Shown here: piece after piece, positions 37,188 to 45,573 of the stretch
Position numbering within the stretch: position 1 is the stretch's first letter
How the letters are laid out: each line of letters begins with the position of its first letter
Origin: DASQFQ01 sp963722815
GTDB taxonomy: Bacteria; Actinomycetota; Thermoleophilia; Solirubrobacterales; Solirubrobacteraceae
Length of the DNA stretch: 64,000 bases
NCBI GenBank assembly: GCA_963722815.1
Contig: CAVROM010000003.1
Coordinates: 248,001-312,000 of the forward strand
Direction of reading: 5' to 3'
The notes under the pieces: model-generated
The model's input: only the letters and a program-made list of their open reading frames with translations
Database searches by the model: none
Told to the model about the DNA's origin: nothing
Program-made: the position numbers and the translations under genes

Positions 37188-37942
37188 TCGCGCGTCAGCC
37201 AGAGCACGAGGCCGACCAGCGCCGCGACGCCCGCGGCGGCGAGCGCGGCGATCCAGCCCCACGGCGTCTCGCCGACGGTGATCGCGCCGTCCTTCTCGCG
37301 CCGCACGCCGCGCCGGTCCTCCGGGGCGAAGCGCCCGACCGCCGACTCCTCGAGCTCGAGCCGGGCGAGCGAGCGCAGGAAGCCGTGGGTGACGATCACG
37401 TGGATCTTCGACTGCGTGTGCGAGTAGACGAAGCCGGTCAGCCAGGTCGCGATCGCGGGGTAGAAGCTCGCCACCTCGACCTCGACGTGCACGGTCGACA
37501 CGCCCTCCTCCGCCTGCGGCACCAGGCGGACGTCGATCTCGAGGTAGCCGCGGCCGCCGCGCCCGCGCGGTGAGACGAGCAGCCCGTCCTCGATCCGCCA
37601 GCGCACGATCCCGCGGTTGCGGGAGAACTCGTACTCGGGCGCGCGGAAGCGCAGCAGCACGAGCGGGCGGAACAGCAGCACGACCGCGCGCTCGTCCTCC
37701 GTGTAGGTCACGCGGATGAGGCCGAGCGTGACCTTCGAGAGGTACTTCCAGTAGGTGCGCGCGAGGCGCTCGAGGTTGGGCGGGTTCCAGAGCGGCTCGA
37801 GCTGCTCGGTGGGGACGGTGACGTAGGCGGCCTGGATCGACCGGACCGCGCCGTCGTCGGCCATGACCGTGTGCTCCTCGGGGTCCCGGATCACCGACTC
37901 CGCGACCTTGCGCTCCCTGCGGGCGTTGAGGAGGCCGGTCAT
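37184..37942 (-). CDS. Membrane-anchored protein of unknown function
   Basis: 252 residues from ATG 37942. A long soluble N-terminal part rich in beta strands (AYVTVPTEQLEPLWNPPNLE, YWKYLSKVTLGLIRVTY, YEFSRNRGIVRWRIEDGLLV, YLEIDVRLVPQAEEGVSTVH, FYPAIATWLTGFVYSHTQSK) and a single C-terminal TM (WGWIAALAAAGVAALVGLVL). The layout is a tail-anchored cytoplasmic protein. I recognise a family common in this lineage but no function. Its stop abuts glpX convergently. Confidence 0.75.
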   Translation of the reverse strand: MTGLLNARRERKVAESVIRDPEEHTVMADDGAVRSIQAAYVTVPTEQLEPLWNPPNLERLARTYWKYLSKVTLGLIRVTYTEDERAVVLLFRPLVLLRFRAPEYEFSRNRGIVRWRIEDGLLVSPRGRGGRGYLEIDVRLVPQAEEGVSTVHVEVEVASFYPAIATWLTGFVYSHTQSKIHVIVTHGFLRSLARLELEESAVGRFAPEDRRGVRREKDGAITVGETPWGWIAALAAAGVAALVGLVLWLTRD

Positions 37943-38023
37943 CTCCGCGGATCATCCCATGGCGCCTGCGGCCCGTACTGAGGGAGGATGCGCGGCCTCA
38001 ACGTTGAACGCGGTGTTGAAGGT

Positions 38024-38872
38024 ATGGTGACTCACTCCGTGAAAGGCCTCGCCATCAAGGACATGGCGGCGCGGACGGGGATCGCGGCCGGCACGATCCG
38101 GATGTGGGAGCAGCGCTACGGCTTCCCGGAGCCGGAGCGGACCAGCGCGGGCTACCGCGTGTACTCGGAGGACGACGTCGACGCGCTGCGGCGCGTGCTC
38201 GCCTACCGCGAGCGCGGGCTGTCCGTCCCCGCCGCCATCGAGCGCGCGCGCTCGACCGACCTCGCCACCGACCGGCCCTCGCTCTACGGCGTGCTCGCCG
38301 CCGGCGACCCGCCGCCGCGCTCGCAGCTGCTGAGCAAGCGCACGCTGATCGCCGTCTCGCGCGCGATCGAGGACGAGACGATCTCGCGCGCGGCCTCGCC
38401 CGTGGTGGTCGCCGCGTTCCAGAGCGAGCACAACTACCGCGCGGTCGAGCACCGCTACCGCGCGATGGCGCGCACCGCCGACGCCGTGGTCGTGTTCGCC
38501 GACTTCGCGGCGATGGGCGGCGGCGGGGACGCGCCGATCGAGGTGCCGCTCGAGGCCGGCGACGGGCTCGGCAACGAGTGGGCGGTGGTGGTCGACGCGC
38601 CCGGCTACGGCGCGTGCCTGCTGGGGTGGGAGCAGCCGCGGGCGACCGAGGTGCCGGACCGCGAGCGGATCTTCGAGGCGATCTGGACGCTCGACGCCCG
38701 CGTGGTGCGCCGGGCCTCGCACGTGGCGGCGGCGCTCGCGCGCCGGGCCGACAGCGCGCTCGGCGACCGGATGGACGCGCTGCTGGACGAGCGGCCGCTG
38801 GCGCTCGAGCAGCCCGCGCCGGCGCTGACGGCGGTGACGAATCGGATCGTCGGCTACTTGGACGCCGGCTGA
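38024..38872 (+). CDS. MerR-family regulator with DICT sensory domain
   Basis: 282 residues from ATG 38024; an ATG at 37988 lies inside the putative operator. The MerR winged helix reads LAIKDMAARTGIAAGTIRMW, EQRYGFPEPERTSAGYRVYS. The C-terminal DICT domain (LLSKRTLIAVSRAIEDETIS, AAFQSEHNYRAVEHRYRAMA, TADAVVVFADFAAM, EWAVVVDAPGYGACLLGWE) is found in light- and redox-responsive regulators, near LitR-type functions. TCAACGTTGA, a perfect palindrome at 37998-38007, may be its own operator. Ends convergently 19 bases into the RlpA-like gene. Confidence 0.88.
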   Translation: MVTHSVKGLAIKDMAARTGIAAGTIRMWEQRYGFPEPERTSAGYRVYSEDDVDALRRVLAYRERGLSVPAAIERARSTDLATDRPSLYGVLAAGDPPPRSQLLSKRTLIAVSRAIEDETISRAASPVVVAAFQSEHNYRAVEHRYRAMARTADAVVVFADFAAMGGGGDAPIEVPLEAGDGLGNEWAVVVDAPGYGACLLGWEQPRATEVPDRERIFEAIWTLDARVVRRASHVAAALARRADSALGDRMDALLDERPLALEQPAPALTAVTNRIVGYLDAG

Positions 38873-39547
38873 GCCGCGGGCGCGGCCGTCATCGTGCCGA
38901 TGCGGTCGGTCTCGGTGAAGCCGAGCAGGTCCGCGGCGCCCTTCGTCAGGTCCCACTTCGCCTTGCCGCCGAACGGGCCGCGGTCGACGACCGGGGCGAG
39001 GATCGTCTTCGCGCCGTGGTGGACGGCCACCATGGTGCCGCAGGGCAGCGTCCGGTGCGCGACGCCGACCAGCGTCTCGGTCAGCTCGATCCCGCAGGCG
39101 GTCTTGTTGCCGTAGAAGCCGGGGCCGTACCAGGTGGCGAGCGCGGGACGGAAGACGGTGAGCGTGAGCTCGGGCGACGCCGCCGCGGCGCGGGCGCTGC
39201 CGCCGATCAGCGCGCGGGTGCGGAACTGGCCGAGCTTGCGGCGCCTTCCAGCGCGCGAGGAACGTGCCGTCCGGCTTGACCGTGGTCTCGGCCCGCTTGG
39301 TCCACGCCTCGGTGGCGGGGTCGAAGGCCTGGACGACGACCGGGCGGCCGGCGAGCTTCGCGTCGACGGTGCCGCGGAAGCGCACCTTCTTGCCGAGCAG
39401 GGCGCCGCCGCCGCCGGAGAGCCGGAACGGCGCGGGCGCGGCGGCGGGCGCCTCGGCGCCGCCGGACGGCTCCTGCGCGAGCGCGCTCGGCGAGATGACC
39501 GCGAATGCGGCGATCAGCACGGCGAAGCGAATCGTCAGCGTCCTCAT
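38854..39547 (-). CDS. Secreted RlpA-like double-psi beta-barrel protein (frameshifted)
   Basis: ATG 39547; signal peptide RFAVLIAAFAVISPSALA. The N-terminal mature part (VRFRGTVDAKLAGRPVVVQAF, PATEAWTKRAETTVKPDGTF) is a beta domain. At ~39246 the frame shifts and the C-terminus continues LGQFRTRALIGGSARAAAAS, ALATWYGPGFYGNKTACG, LVGVAHRTLPCGTMVAV, ILAPVVDRGPFGGKAKWDLT. This is the RlpA/resuscitation-factor DPBB fold that often cleaves peptidoglycan glycans. A c-di-AMP riboswitch precedes it. ~230 residues joined. Confidence 0.88.
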
Positions 39548-39560
39548 GGGCTTTCTCCGT

Positions 39561-39698
39561 TGCCTACGAGGTGAGCTGACGGGCTCGCGCAGAGAAAGCA
39601 GCGCTACGACCGGAAGTCCGGCCGATTCGCCCCCGCGGACAACAGATCCGCATTGGGTCCCCCGCTCACGGGTGTGGAAACCCGCCGATTCGGCGCGC
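39561..39698 (-). ncRNA. Cyclic di-AMP riboswitch (ydaO-yuaA type), second copy
   Basis: On the minus strand the order is GCGCGCCGAATCGGCGGG, GCGGGGGACCCA, GGGGGCGAATCGGCC, GCGAGCCCGTCAGCTCACC and TCGTAGGC (39562-39568 complement), matching the ydaO consensus and the copy at 18767. It ends 13 bases before the RlpA-like start, so regulation of that start region is expected. Confidence 0.9.
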
Positions 39699-39713
39699 GG
39701 GAATGTAGCAGCG

Positions 39714-40103
39714 CTAGGGCTTCGGGAGCCTGTCGACCGCGCGGCGGAGCACCTGGCCGCCGACCGCGAGGCCGATCTGGGCCAGTTCGCCGGCCGCCTG
39801 GATCGCGGTGGTGACGAGCTCGGTGCCGCTCGGGGGCGTGGTCGTCGGCTCCGGCGGCGGCTCGGCGGTGCGGGCGCGCTCCGTCGACTCGCGCAGCGCG
39901 GGCGCGCCGGCGCGGACCGGGCGGGGCTTGCGTGCCGGCGCCGGCTTGGCCGCGGCCGCCTTCGGCGCGGCCTTCTTCGCGCGCGGCTTCGACGCCGTCT
40001 TCGTCGCGGTTCCGCCGCTCTCCCGCCGCTCGCGCCCGAACCTCGTGGGGCGCGTCGCGGGCAGGCTTCCGAGGACGCTTTCCTCGTCGCTCTTGTCGCT
40101 CAT
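39714..40103 (-). CDS. Lys/Ala-rich basic protein of unknown function
   Basis: 129 residues from ATG 40103. The N-terminal two thirds are basic and low-complexity (KTASKPRAKKAAPKAAAAKP), reminiscent of histone-like tails. The end is a predicted helix (GTELVTTAIQAAGELAQIGL, AVGGQVLRRAVDRL). Possibly nucleic-acid binding; no family recognised. Lies between the second riboswitch and the divergent sigma factor gene. Confidence 0.6.
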   Translation of the reverse strand: MSDKSDEESVLGSLPATRPTRFGRERRESGGTATKTASKPRAKKAAPKAAAAKPAPARKPRPVRAGAPALRESTERARTAEPPPEPTTTPPSGTELVTTAIQAAGELAQIGLAVGGQVLRRAVDRLPKP

Positions 40104-40251
40104 CCCCCGCCAGTCTACGTTTCATGAGCGCGCCTCGGGGGATTGAGGTGAGAAGCGTGGACGCATGCGGATTGAGCGCCTAGACTCAGCTCCGTCCTAA
40201 GCTGCTAGGGACACAACCTCATGCCCGCACCGGGCCCGAACACAGGACCTG
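40104..40251. promoter_or_regulatory. Upstream region of the primary sigma factor gene
   Basis: TAGACT at 40181-40186 is a good -10-like hexamer, but no -35 at 17 bases is convincing. Nothing else is recognised. Confidence 0.3.
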
Positions 40252-41352
40252 ATGTCAGTCGTTGATCTGCAGGAACTCGAAGAAGTCAAGGGCCTGCTCC
40301 TGAAGGGGCAGCAGCTCGGGGTGCTGACCTTCGCCGAGATCGCCACGGCGGTCGCGGAGATCGACCTCGACGAGTCGGATGTGGAGGAGCTCCACACCTA
40401 CCTCGAGAAGTCCGAGATCGAGCTGGTCGAGGAGATCGACCCAGCGCTCGCCGCCGCCCAGGAGGAGCGCGCGCCGGACAAGCGCGGCCGCCGCAAGGCG
40501 AAGACGGCGATCGACCTCAAGCCGGACATGACGACGGACAGCCTCCAGCTGTTCCTCAAGGACATCGGCAAGGTCCGCCTGCTCACCGCGCAGGAGGAGG
40601 TCGACCTCGCGCGCCGCATCGAGCGCGGCGACCTCGACGCGAAGCAGAAGATGGTCGAGTCCAACCTCCGCCTGGTCGTCTCGATCGCCAAGAACTACCG
40701 CAACCAGGGCCTGCCGTTCCTCGACCTGATCCAGGAGGGGACGCTCGGCCTGGTCCGCGCCGCGGAGAAGTTCGACTACCGCAAGGGCTTCAAGTTCTCG
40801 ACCTACGCGACCTGGTGGATCCGCCAGGCGATCGCCCGCGCTCTCGCCGACAAGGCGCGCACGATCCGCATCCCGGTCCACGTCGTCGAGAAGCTCAACA
40901 AGATCGGCCGCGCCGAGCGCAAGCTCGTCACCGAGCTGGGCCGCGAGCCCACGCCGGAGGAGATCGCCGAGGTCACCGGCATCGAGCCCGACGAGGTCGA
41001 CTCGATCAAGCGCTCGGCGCAGGCGCCGGTCTCGCTCGAGAAGCCGGTCGGCGACGAGGAGGAGTCCGAGTTCGGCCAGTTCATCGCCGACGAGCGGGCC
41101 GAGTCGCCGTACGAGCGCGCCGCCGAGATCCTCACGAAGGAGGCGCTGCGCGAGGCGCTCGAGAACCTGTCCTACCGGGAGCGCCGCGTGCTCGAGCTGC
41201 GCTACGGGCTGGGCGGCGAGCACCCCCGCACGCTGGACGAGGTCGGGCGCACGTTCAACGTGACGCGCGAGCGGATCCGCCAGATCGAGAACCAGTCGCT
41301 GAAGAAGCTGCAGTCGCTCGCGGAGGCCCAGAAGCTCCGCGATGTCGCCTAG
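40252..41352 (+). CDS. rpoD: Primary RNA polymerase sigma factor (RpoD/SigA)
   Basis: 366 residues from ATG 40252. Region 1.1 resembles LKGQQLGVLTFAEIATAVAE. Regions 1.2-2 (LQLFLKDIGKVRLLTAQEEV, LRLVVSIAKNYRNQGLPFLD, LIQEGTLGLVRAAEKFDYRK, FKFSTYATWWIRQAIARALA), region 3 (IPVHVVEKLNKIGRAERKLV) and 4.2 (LDEVGRTFNVTRERIRQIEN) are complete, as expected for the housekeeping sigma. It directs RNA polymerase to -10/-35 promoters. A hairpin follows the stop. Confidence 0.97.
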   Translation: MSVVDLQELEEVKGLLLKGQQLGVLTFAEIATAVAEIDLDESDVEELHTYLEKSEIELVEEIDPALAAAQEERAPDKRGRRKAKTAIDLKPDMTTDSLQLFLKDIGKVRLLTAQEEVDLARRIERGDLDAKQKMVESNLRLVVSIAKNYRNQGLPFLDLIQEGTLGLVRAAEKFDYRKGFKFSTYATWWIRQAIARALADKARTIRIPVHVVEKLNKIGRAERKLVTELGREPTPEEIAEVTGIEPDEVDSIKRSAQAPVSLEKPVGDEEESEFGQFIADERAESPYERAAEILTKEALREALENLSYRERRVLELRYGLGGEHPRTLDEVGRTFNVTRERIRQIENQSLKKLQSLAEAQKLRDVA

Positions 41353-41364
41353 GCCGCAGGCCTA
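41350..41364 (+). terminator. Short hairpin after rpoD
   Basis: TAGGCC-GCA-GGCCTA overlaps the rpoD TAG. Six-bp stem, no T tract; weak terminator or pause signal. Confidence 0.35.
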
Positions 41365-41413
41365 CGGCACATGCTTGATCGCTAGGCGCATCAGCACTCA
41401 AGACTGAGAGGCG

Positions 41414-41433
41414 CCCGGCCGATGAAGGCCGGG
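41414..41433 (+). promoter_or_regulatory. Stem-loop between Shine-Dalgarno and start of the PilT-like gene
   Basis: CCCGGCC (41414-41420) and GGCCGGG (41427-41433) form a perfect 7-bp stem with loop GATGAA, ending one base before the ATG 41435. The likely ribosome site GAGAGG (41406-41411) lies on its other side, so the folded stem would bring the two together. Confidence 0.5.
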
Positions 41434-41434
41434 T

Positions 41435-42819
41435 ATGCCTTTCGATCTTGACCACGCACTCCGCTACCTCATCGCGTCGGAGGGCTCCGACCTCCATCTG
41501 AAGATTCCCTCGCCTCCGCTCGTCCGTCTCCACGGCAAGCTCGAGGCGATCCCCGGCACCGAGCCGCTGGCCCCCGAGGACACCATCGGCGCGGTCCAGG
41601 AGATGCTCCACGACCCGAACAAGCTCGCCGAGTTCGAGGCCGAGAACGAGGTCGACTTCTCCTACTCGATGGAGGGCCTCGCGCGCTTCCGCGTCAACGC
41701 CTTCTTCCAGCGCGGCACCGTCTCGGTGGTCATGCGCGCCATCCCCGTGAACATCAAGTCGGTCGAGGAGCTCAACCTCCCGTCCGTCATCTCCCGGCTC
41801 GCCGAGGAGGAGCGCGGGATCATCCTGCTCACCGGCACGACGGGCTCCGGCAAGTCGACCACGCTCGCGGCGATGATCGACCACATGAACCGGACGATGC
41901 ACAAGCACATCGTCACGATCGAGGACCCGATCGAGTTCCTGCACCGCGACCGCAACTCGATCATCAACCAGCGCGAGGTCGGCCAGGACACGGCGTCCTT
42001 CAAGCGCGCGCTGCGCCGCGTGCTGCGCCAGGACCCGGACGTGATCCTGGTCGGCGAGATGCGCGACGAGGAGACGGTCCACACCGCGCTGTCCGCGGCC
42101 GAGACCGGCCACCTCGTGCTCTCCACGCTCCACACCGTGGACGCGCCGGAGACGATCAACCGCATCATCGACTTCTTCCCGCCCCACCAGCAGCAGCAGG
42201 CCCGCGCGATGATCGCCGGCACCCTGAAGGGCGTCATCTCCCAGCGGCTCGTGCGGACGCCGGACGGCTCCGGCCGCGTCGCGACCTGCGAGATCATGGT
42301 CATGACCGGCCGCGTGCACGACATGATCGTCGACCCGAAGCAGACCGGCATGCTGAGCGAGGTCGTCGCCGAGGGCGGCTACTACGGCATGCAGACGTTC
42401 GACCAGCACCTGCTGGAGCACGTCAACGCCGGCCGGGTGACGATGGAGGACGCCACGCGCGCCGCCTCCTCGCCGCACGACTTCAAGCTGATGCTCGCGG
42501 CGCAGGCGCGGATCTCCCCGCGCTCGCACCCGAACAAGGGCTCAGGCCAGATCTCCGGCGCACCCGCGGACTCCGCGCAGGTCGCGCCCGTGCCCACCGA
42601 TGCTCCGCCGGCGGCTCCCGCCCCGGCTGTCCCGGCCGCCGAGCAGGCCCCGGCGGCTCCCCCGGTCGCGCCTCCGGCGGCTCCGCCGGCGGCGCCTCCG
42701 GCGGCCCTCCGGCCGCGCCGCCCGCCGTGACGCAGCCGCCGCTTCCCCCCGCCGCCCCGCCGGCGCCGTCGGGCGCCCCGCCGACTCCGTCGGCGCCGCC
42801 CCCTGGCATCCCGTCCTGA
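41435..42819 (+). CDS. pilT: PilT-type twitching motility ATPase
   Basis: From ATG 41435. N-terminal PAS-like domain (ALRYLIASEGSDLHLKIPSP, VDFSYSMEGLARFRVNAFFQ), RecA-type ATPase with Walker A LTGTTGSGKSTTLAAM, Asp box HIVTIEDPIEFLH, Walker B LRQDPDVILVGEMRDEETV and His box ETGHLVLSTLHTVDA. The reading frame ends at 42730, but a shift near 42700 would extend a Pro/Ala-rich tail (QPPLPPAAPPAPSG) to TGA 42819, which fits the following terminator. Retracts type IV pili; no other pilus genes are in the window. Confidence 0.93.
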
Positions 42820-42834
42820 TCGCTTGACTCGACC

Positions 42835-42871
42835 GCGCCCGTTCCGACAAGGTTCGGGCGCTTCTCTTTCT
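42835..42871 (+). terminator. Factor-independent terminator after pilT
   Basis: GCGCCCG (42835-42841) and CGGGCGC (42855-42861) make a 7-bp stem followed by TTCTCTTTCT. Confidence 0.7.
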
Positions 42872-42893
42872 CCCCGACGAAAGGACCTGCCCG

Positions 42894-43609
42894 GTGCAGA
42901 CGACGCTCGCTCAGTTCAACGAGACCCAGTCGACGGACGCCTTCGCGCTCCAGAACTCCAAGCTCCTGAAGGTCTCCCTGAACCAGGTCACGGTCCAGTC
43001 GAAGATCGGGTCGATGGTGGCCTACCAGGGCGACGTCACGTTCGAGCACGCCGGCTCGGGCGGGATGGGCCGGATGCTGAAGAAGGCGGTGAGCGGCGAG
43101 GGCACCTCGCTCATGAAGATCGAGGGCAGCGGTGAGGTGTTCCTGGCGGACACGGCGCGATGGACATCCACCTGATCTACCTCGAGAACGACACGATCAC
43201 GGTCAACGGCCCGAACCTGCTCGCGTTCGACGCCGGCATCGACTGGGACATCCACCGGCTCAAGGGCGGCGCCGCGGGCGCGATGGCCGGCGGCCTGTTC
43301 AACATGGAGCTGTCCGGCACCGGCTGGGTGGCGATCCTCTCCGACGGCCCGCCCGTCCTGTTGAACGTCGCGCAGGCGCCGACGTTCGCCGACGCCCAGG
43401 CCGCGATCACGTGGTCGTCCGGCGTGACCGTCGGGCTCAAGACCGACTTCAAGATGAAGAACCTGATCGGCCGCGGCTCGGGCGAGTCGATCCAGCTCGC
43501 GTTCTCGGGTCAGGGCTGGGCGCTGATCCAGCCGTCCGAGGGCCGCGTCGTCCCCACCACCGGCGGCTCGTCCGGCGGCGGCGGACTGGGCAACCTCCTC
43601 AACGGCTGA
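42894..43609 (+). CDS. AIM24-family protein (frameshifted)
   Basis: GTG 42894 with GAAAGGA at 42879-42885. First half LAQFNETQSTDAFALQNSKL, TVQSKIGSMVAYQGDVTFEH, MLKKAVSGEGTSLMKIEG; the frame changes at ~43155 (DTA then MDIHLIYLENDTITVNGPNL), followed by ELSGTGWVAILSDGPPVLLN and LIGRGSGESIQLAFSGQGWA. Matches the TRAP/AIM24-like fold (mitochondrial AIM24, bacterial DUF124), whose role in bacteria is unclear. A Gly-rich C-terminus ends at TGA 43609. ~238 residues joined. Confidence 0.9.
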
Positions 43610-43614
43610 GAGGG

Positions 43615-44079
43615 TCAGACCCCTTCAGGGTCGTCGAGGGTCAGACAGTGGACGACCTCGTCTTCGGCGTCGGGGTCGTCCACGGTCTGCTCGCACGCAG
43701 GGCACCACCAGCGCGCCTCGAGCGTGGTCCCGCACACGGAGTGCCGCAGCGGCTCGCCGCCGCCCGCGCTGCGAGCGCCCCAGTCGGCGAGCAGCCGCAG
43801 CGCCCCGCCGAGCTCCCGGCCTGAGTCGCTGAGCTCGTAGACGAACCGCGGCGGTCGGTCGGAGTACGGCCGCGCGACGATCAGCGCGTGCTCGGCGAGG
43901 GCCTTGAGCCGCGCGGAGAGCACGTTCGGAGCGATCCCGCGCAGCTCCTCCTGCAGCTCGTTGAAGCGCTTGGGGCCCTCGAGGAGCGCGGCGATCGCGA
44001 GCAGCGTCCAGCGATCACCGACCTGGGCGAGCGCGTCGGCGAGGGGGGAGGGTGGTGCCGCGTCGCGGGGTTTGCGCAC
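43615..44079 (-). CDS. HxlR-family transcriptional regulator with C-terminal zinc-ribbon-like tail
   Basis: GTG 44079 is used (VRKPRDAAPPSPLADALAQV); TTG 44112 would add 11 residues. The winged helix reads GDRWTLLAIAALLEGPKRF, ELQEELRGIAPNVLSARLKA, RPPRFVYELSDSGRELGGAL. Unlike typical HxlR proteins it adds CGTTLEARWWCPACEQT, a likely zinc ribbon. Divergent from the HtrA-like gene; a 17-bp palindrome between them is a candidate operator. Confidence 0.85.
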   Translation of the reverse strand: MRKPRDAAPPSPLADALAQVGDRWTLLAIAALLEGPKRFNELQEELRGIAPNVLSARLKALAEHALIVARPYSDRPPRFVYELSDSGRELGGALRLLADWGARSAGGGEPLRHSVCGTTLEARWWCPACEQTVDDPDAEDEVVHCLTLDDPEGV

Positions 44080-44193
44080 TCGGGCGATTGTGGCAGCGCC
44101 GCCGAACGTCAACCGCGGGCGGGGTAGGGGTCGGGCTCCGCGGCGTTCGGACCCATCGCCTCACCAGCCGCCGTTGACGTTTGATACGTTGCA

Positions 44194-44210
44194 ACTTGCA
44201 ATTAGCAAGT
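44194..44210. promoter_or_regulatory. 17-bp palindrome, candidate HxlR operator
   Basis: ACTTGC-AATTA-GCAAGT, perfect 6+5+6 inverted repeat in the divergent promoter region of an HxlR regulator and an HtrA-like gene. A second repeat with the same outer ACTT..AAGT and spacing lies at 45104. Confidence 0.6.
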
Positions 44211-44229
44211 GACTCTGAGAGGCGCTGAA

Positions 44230-45117
44230 ATGTCGGTCGTTGAGGAACTGAGAAACGTGGTCGCCGGTGCGGTCGAGGCGGTCGGGCCCTCCGTGGTCGG
44301 GCTCGGCCGTGGCTGGGGGCGGGGGTCCGGGGTCGTGACGGCGCCCGGCGTCGTCATCACCAACGCGCACGTGCTGCGCGGCGAGGAGGTGGCGGTGACG
44401 TTCGCCGATGGGCGCACCGAGCTCGGGCGGGTCGCGGGGGCTGACGCGGACCTCGACCTGGCGGCGATCGCGGTGGACACCGGCGACGCGCCGGCTGTCG
44501 CGTGGGACCCCGAGCGGCCGGGTGCGGTCGGGATTGGCGAGCCGGTGATCGCGCTCGCCAACCCCGGCGGCCGGGGCCTGCGCGCGACGTTCGGGCAGGT
44601 CAGCGCGACCGGGCGCTCGTTCCGCGGCCCGCGCGGGCGCCGGATCGGCGGCTCGCTCGAGCACACCGCGCCGCTGCCGCGGGGCTCGTCGGGAGGCCCG
44701 CTCGTCGACGGTGAGCACCGGCTGCTCGGGCTCAACGCGATCCGCCTCGAGGGCGGCTTGATCCTCGCTCTCCCCGCCGACGCCGCGATGCAGCGGCGGG
44801 CGGAAGCGCTCGCGGCCGGGAAGGCCATGGAGCGGCCCCGGCTGGGCATCGCGCTCGCGCCGGCGCGCGCCGCGCGGCGGATGCGGGCCGCGGTCGGGCT
44901 ACCGGAGCGCGACGGCCTGCTGGTTCGAGGCGTCGTGGGTGACAGCCCCGCGGCGAAGGCGGGCGTGGAGCGGGGTGACCTCCTGGTGGGGGTCAACGAC
45001 GGGCCCCTGTCCTCTGTCGATGAGCTGTTCGATGCTCTCGAAGCGGCCGACGAGATCCGGCTGGAAGTCGTTCGGGGGGAAGAGGAGCGGTCCGTCGAGG
45101 TCCACTTCAGTAGTTGA
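44230..45117 (+). CDS. HtrA/trypsin-like serine protease with PDZ domain, apparently cytosolic
   Basis: 295 residues from ATG 44230, with GAGAGG nearby (GTG 44209 is an alternative). Protease motifs: VVITNAHV with H47, DADLDLAAIAV with D76, LPRGSSGGPLVDG with S154. A PDZ domain follows (LLVRGVVGDSPAAKAGVERG, DLLVGVNDGPLSSVDELF). There is no signal peptide or TM, unusual for HtrA proteins. Flanked by two HxlR regulators, suggesting control by redox or electrophile stress. Confidence 0.88.
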   Translation: MSVVEELRNVVAGAVEAVGPSVVGLGRGWGRGSGVVTAPGVVITNAHVLRGEEVAVTFADGRTELGRVAGADADLDLAAIAVDTGDAPAVAWDPERPGAVGIGEPVIALANPGGRGLRATFGQVSATGRSFRGPRGRRIGGSLEHTAPLPRGSSGGPLVDGEHRLLGLNAIRLEGGLILALPADAAMQRRAEALAAGKAMERPRLGIALAPARAARRMRAAVGLPERDGLLVRGVVGDSPAAKAGVERGDLLVGVNDGPLSSVDELFDALEAADEIRLEVVRGEEERSVEVHFSS

Positions 45118-45120
45118 AGT
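45104..45120. promoter_or_regulatory. 17-bp palindrome, candidate HxlR operator (second)
   Basis: ACTTCA-GTAGT-TGAAGT, perfect 6+5+6 inverted repeat overlapping the end of the protease gene and the promoter of the next HxlR gene; -10-like TAGAAT at 45128-45133, transcript probably leaderless at GTG 45141. Confidence 0.6.
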
Positions 45121-45140
45121 CTTGAGCTAGAATCACATAC

Positions 45141-45503
45141 GTGCCCAATTCCGACTGCCCCGTCTGCCGCACCGCCGACATCGTCTGCGGCAAGTGGACA
45201 CTCCTGGTGATCCGCGACCTTGCCGACGGCCGCCAGCGCTTCGGCGAGCTCGAGCGCTCGCTGGAGGGCATCTCCCCGCGGACGCTGAGCCTGCGCCTGC
45301 GCTCGCTCGAGGAGGAGGGCATCGTCGCCCGCCAGACCTACCCCGAGGTCCCGCCGCGCGTCGAGTACGAGCTGACCGAGAAGGGCCGCGCGCTCGTCCC
45401 GATCATCGAGTCGATGCGCGAGTACGGCACCGAGTGGCTCGGCGCCGTCGGCAGCTGCAGCGAGCCGCCGGAGCCGGCTGCGCTCGCTCCGATCGTGGCG
45501 TAG
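45141..45503 (+). CDS. HxlR-family transcriptional regulator (redox-type Cys)
   Basis: 120 residues from GTG 45141. Family pattern CPVCRTADIVCGKWTLLVIRD with conserved C6 near the N-terminus, the residue that senses quinones/hypochlorite in YodB/HypR, then FGELERSLEGISPRTLSLRL, VPPRVEYELTEKGRALVP. Binds DNA as a dimer; likely autoregulated through the palindrome at 45104-45120. Confidence 0.93.
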   Translation: MPNSDCPVCRTADIVCGKWTLLVIRDLADGRQRFGELERSLEGISPRTLSLRLRSLEEEGIVARQTYPEVPPRVEYELTEKGRALVPIIESMREYGTEWLGAVGSCSEPPEPAALAPIVA

Positions 45504-45573
45504 CACACCGTCCGGACTGCAAGTCCGCGTGCGCGCGAGAGGAGCGCGCCCCGCGGCGCAGAACCCGCAGCGC

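Noticed and set aside
42590..42720. Pro/Ala repeat DNA in the pilT tail as a repeat element
   Set aside because: Low-complexity coding sequence with no exact period.
45513..45527. tRNA-Cys-like anticodon arm (CGGAC-TGCAA-GTCCG) after the HxlR gene
   Set aside because: The flanking bases do not form acceptor, D or T arms of a tRNA, and no CCA-ready end is present; treated as a chance hairpin.
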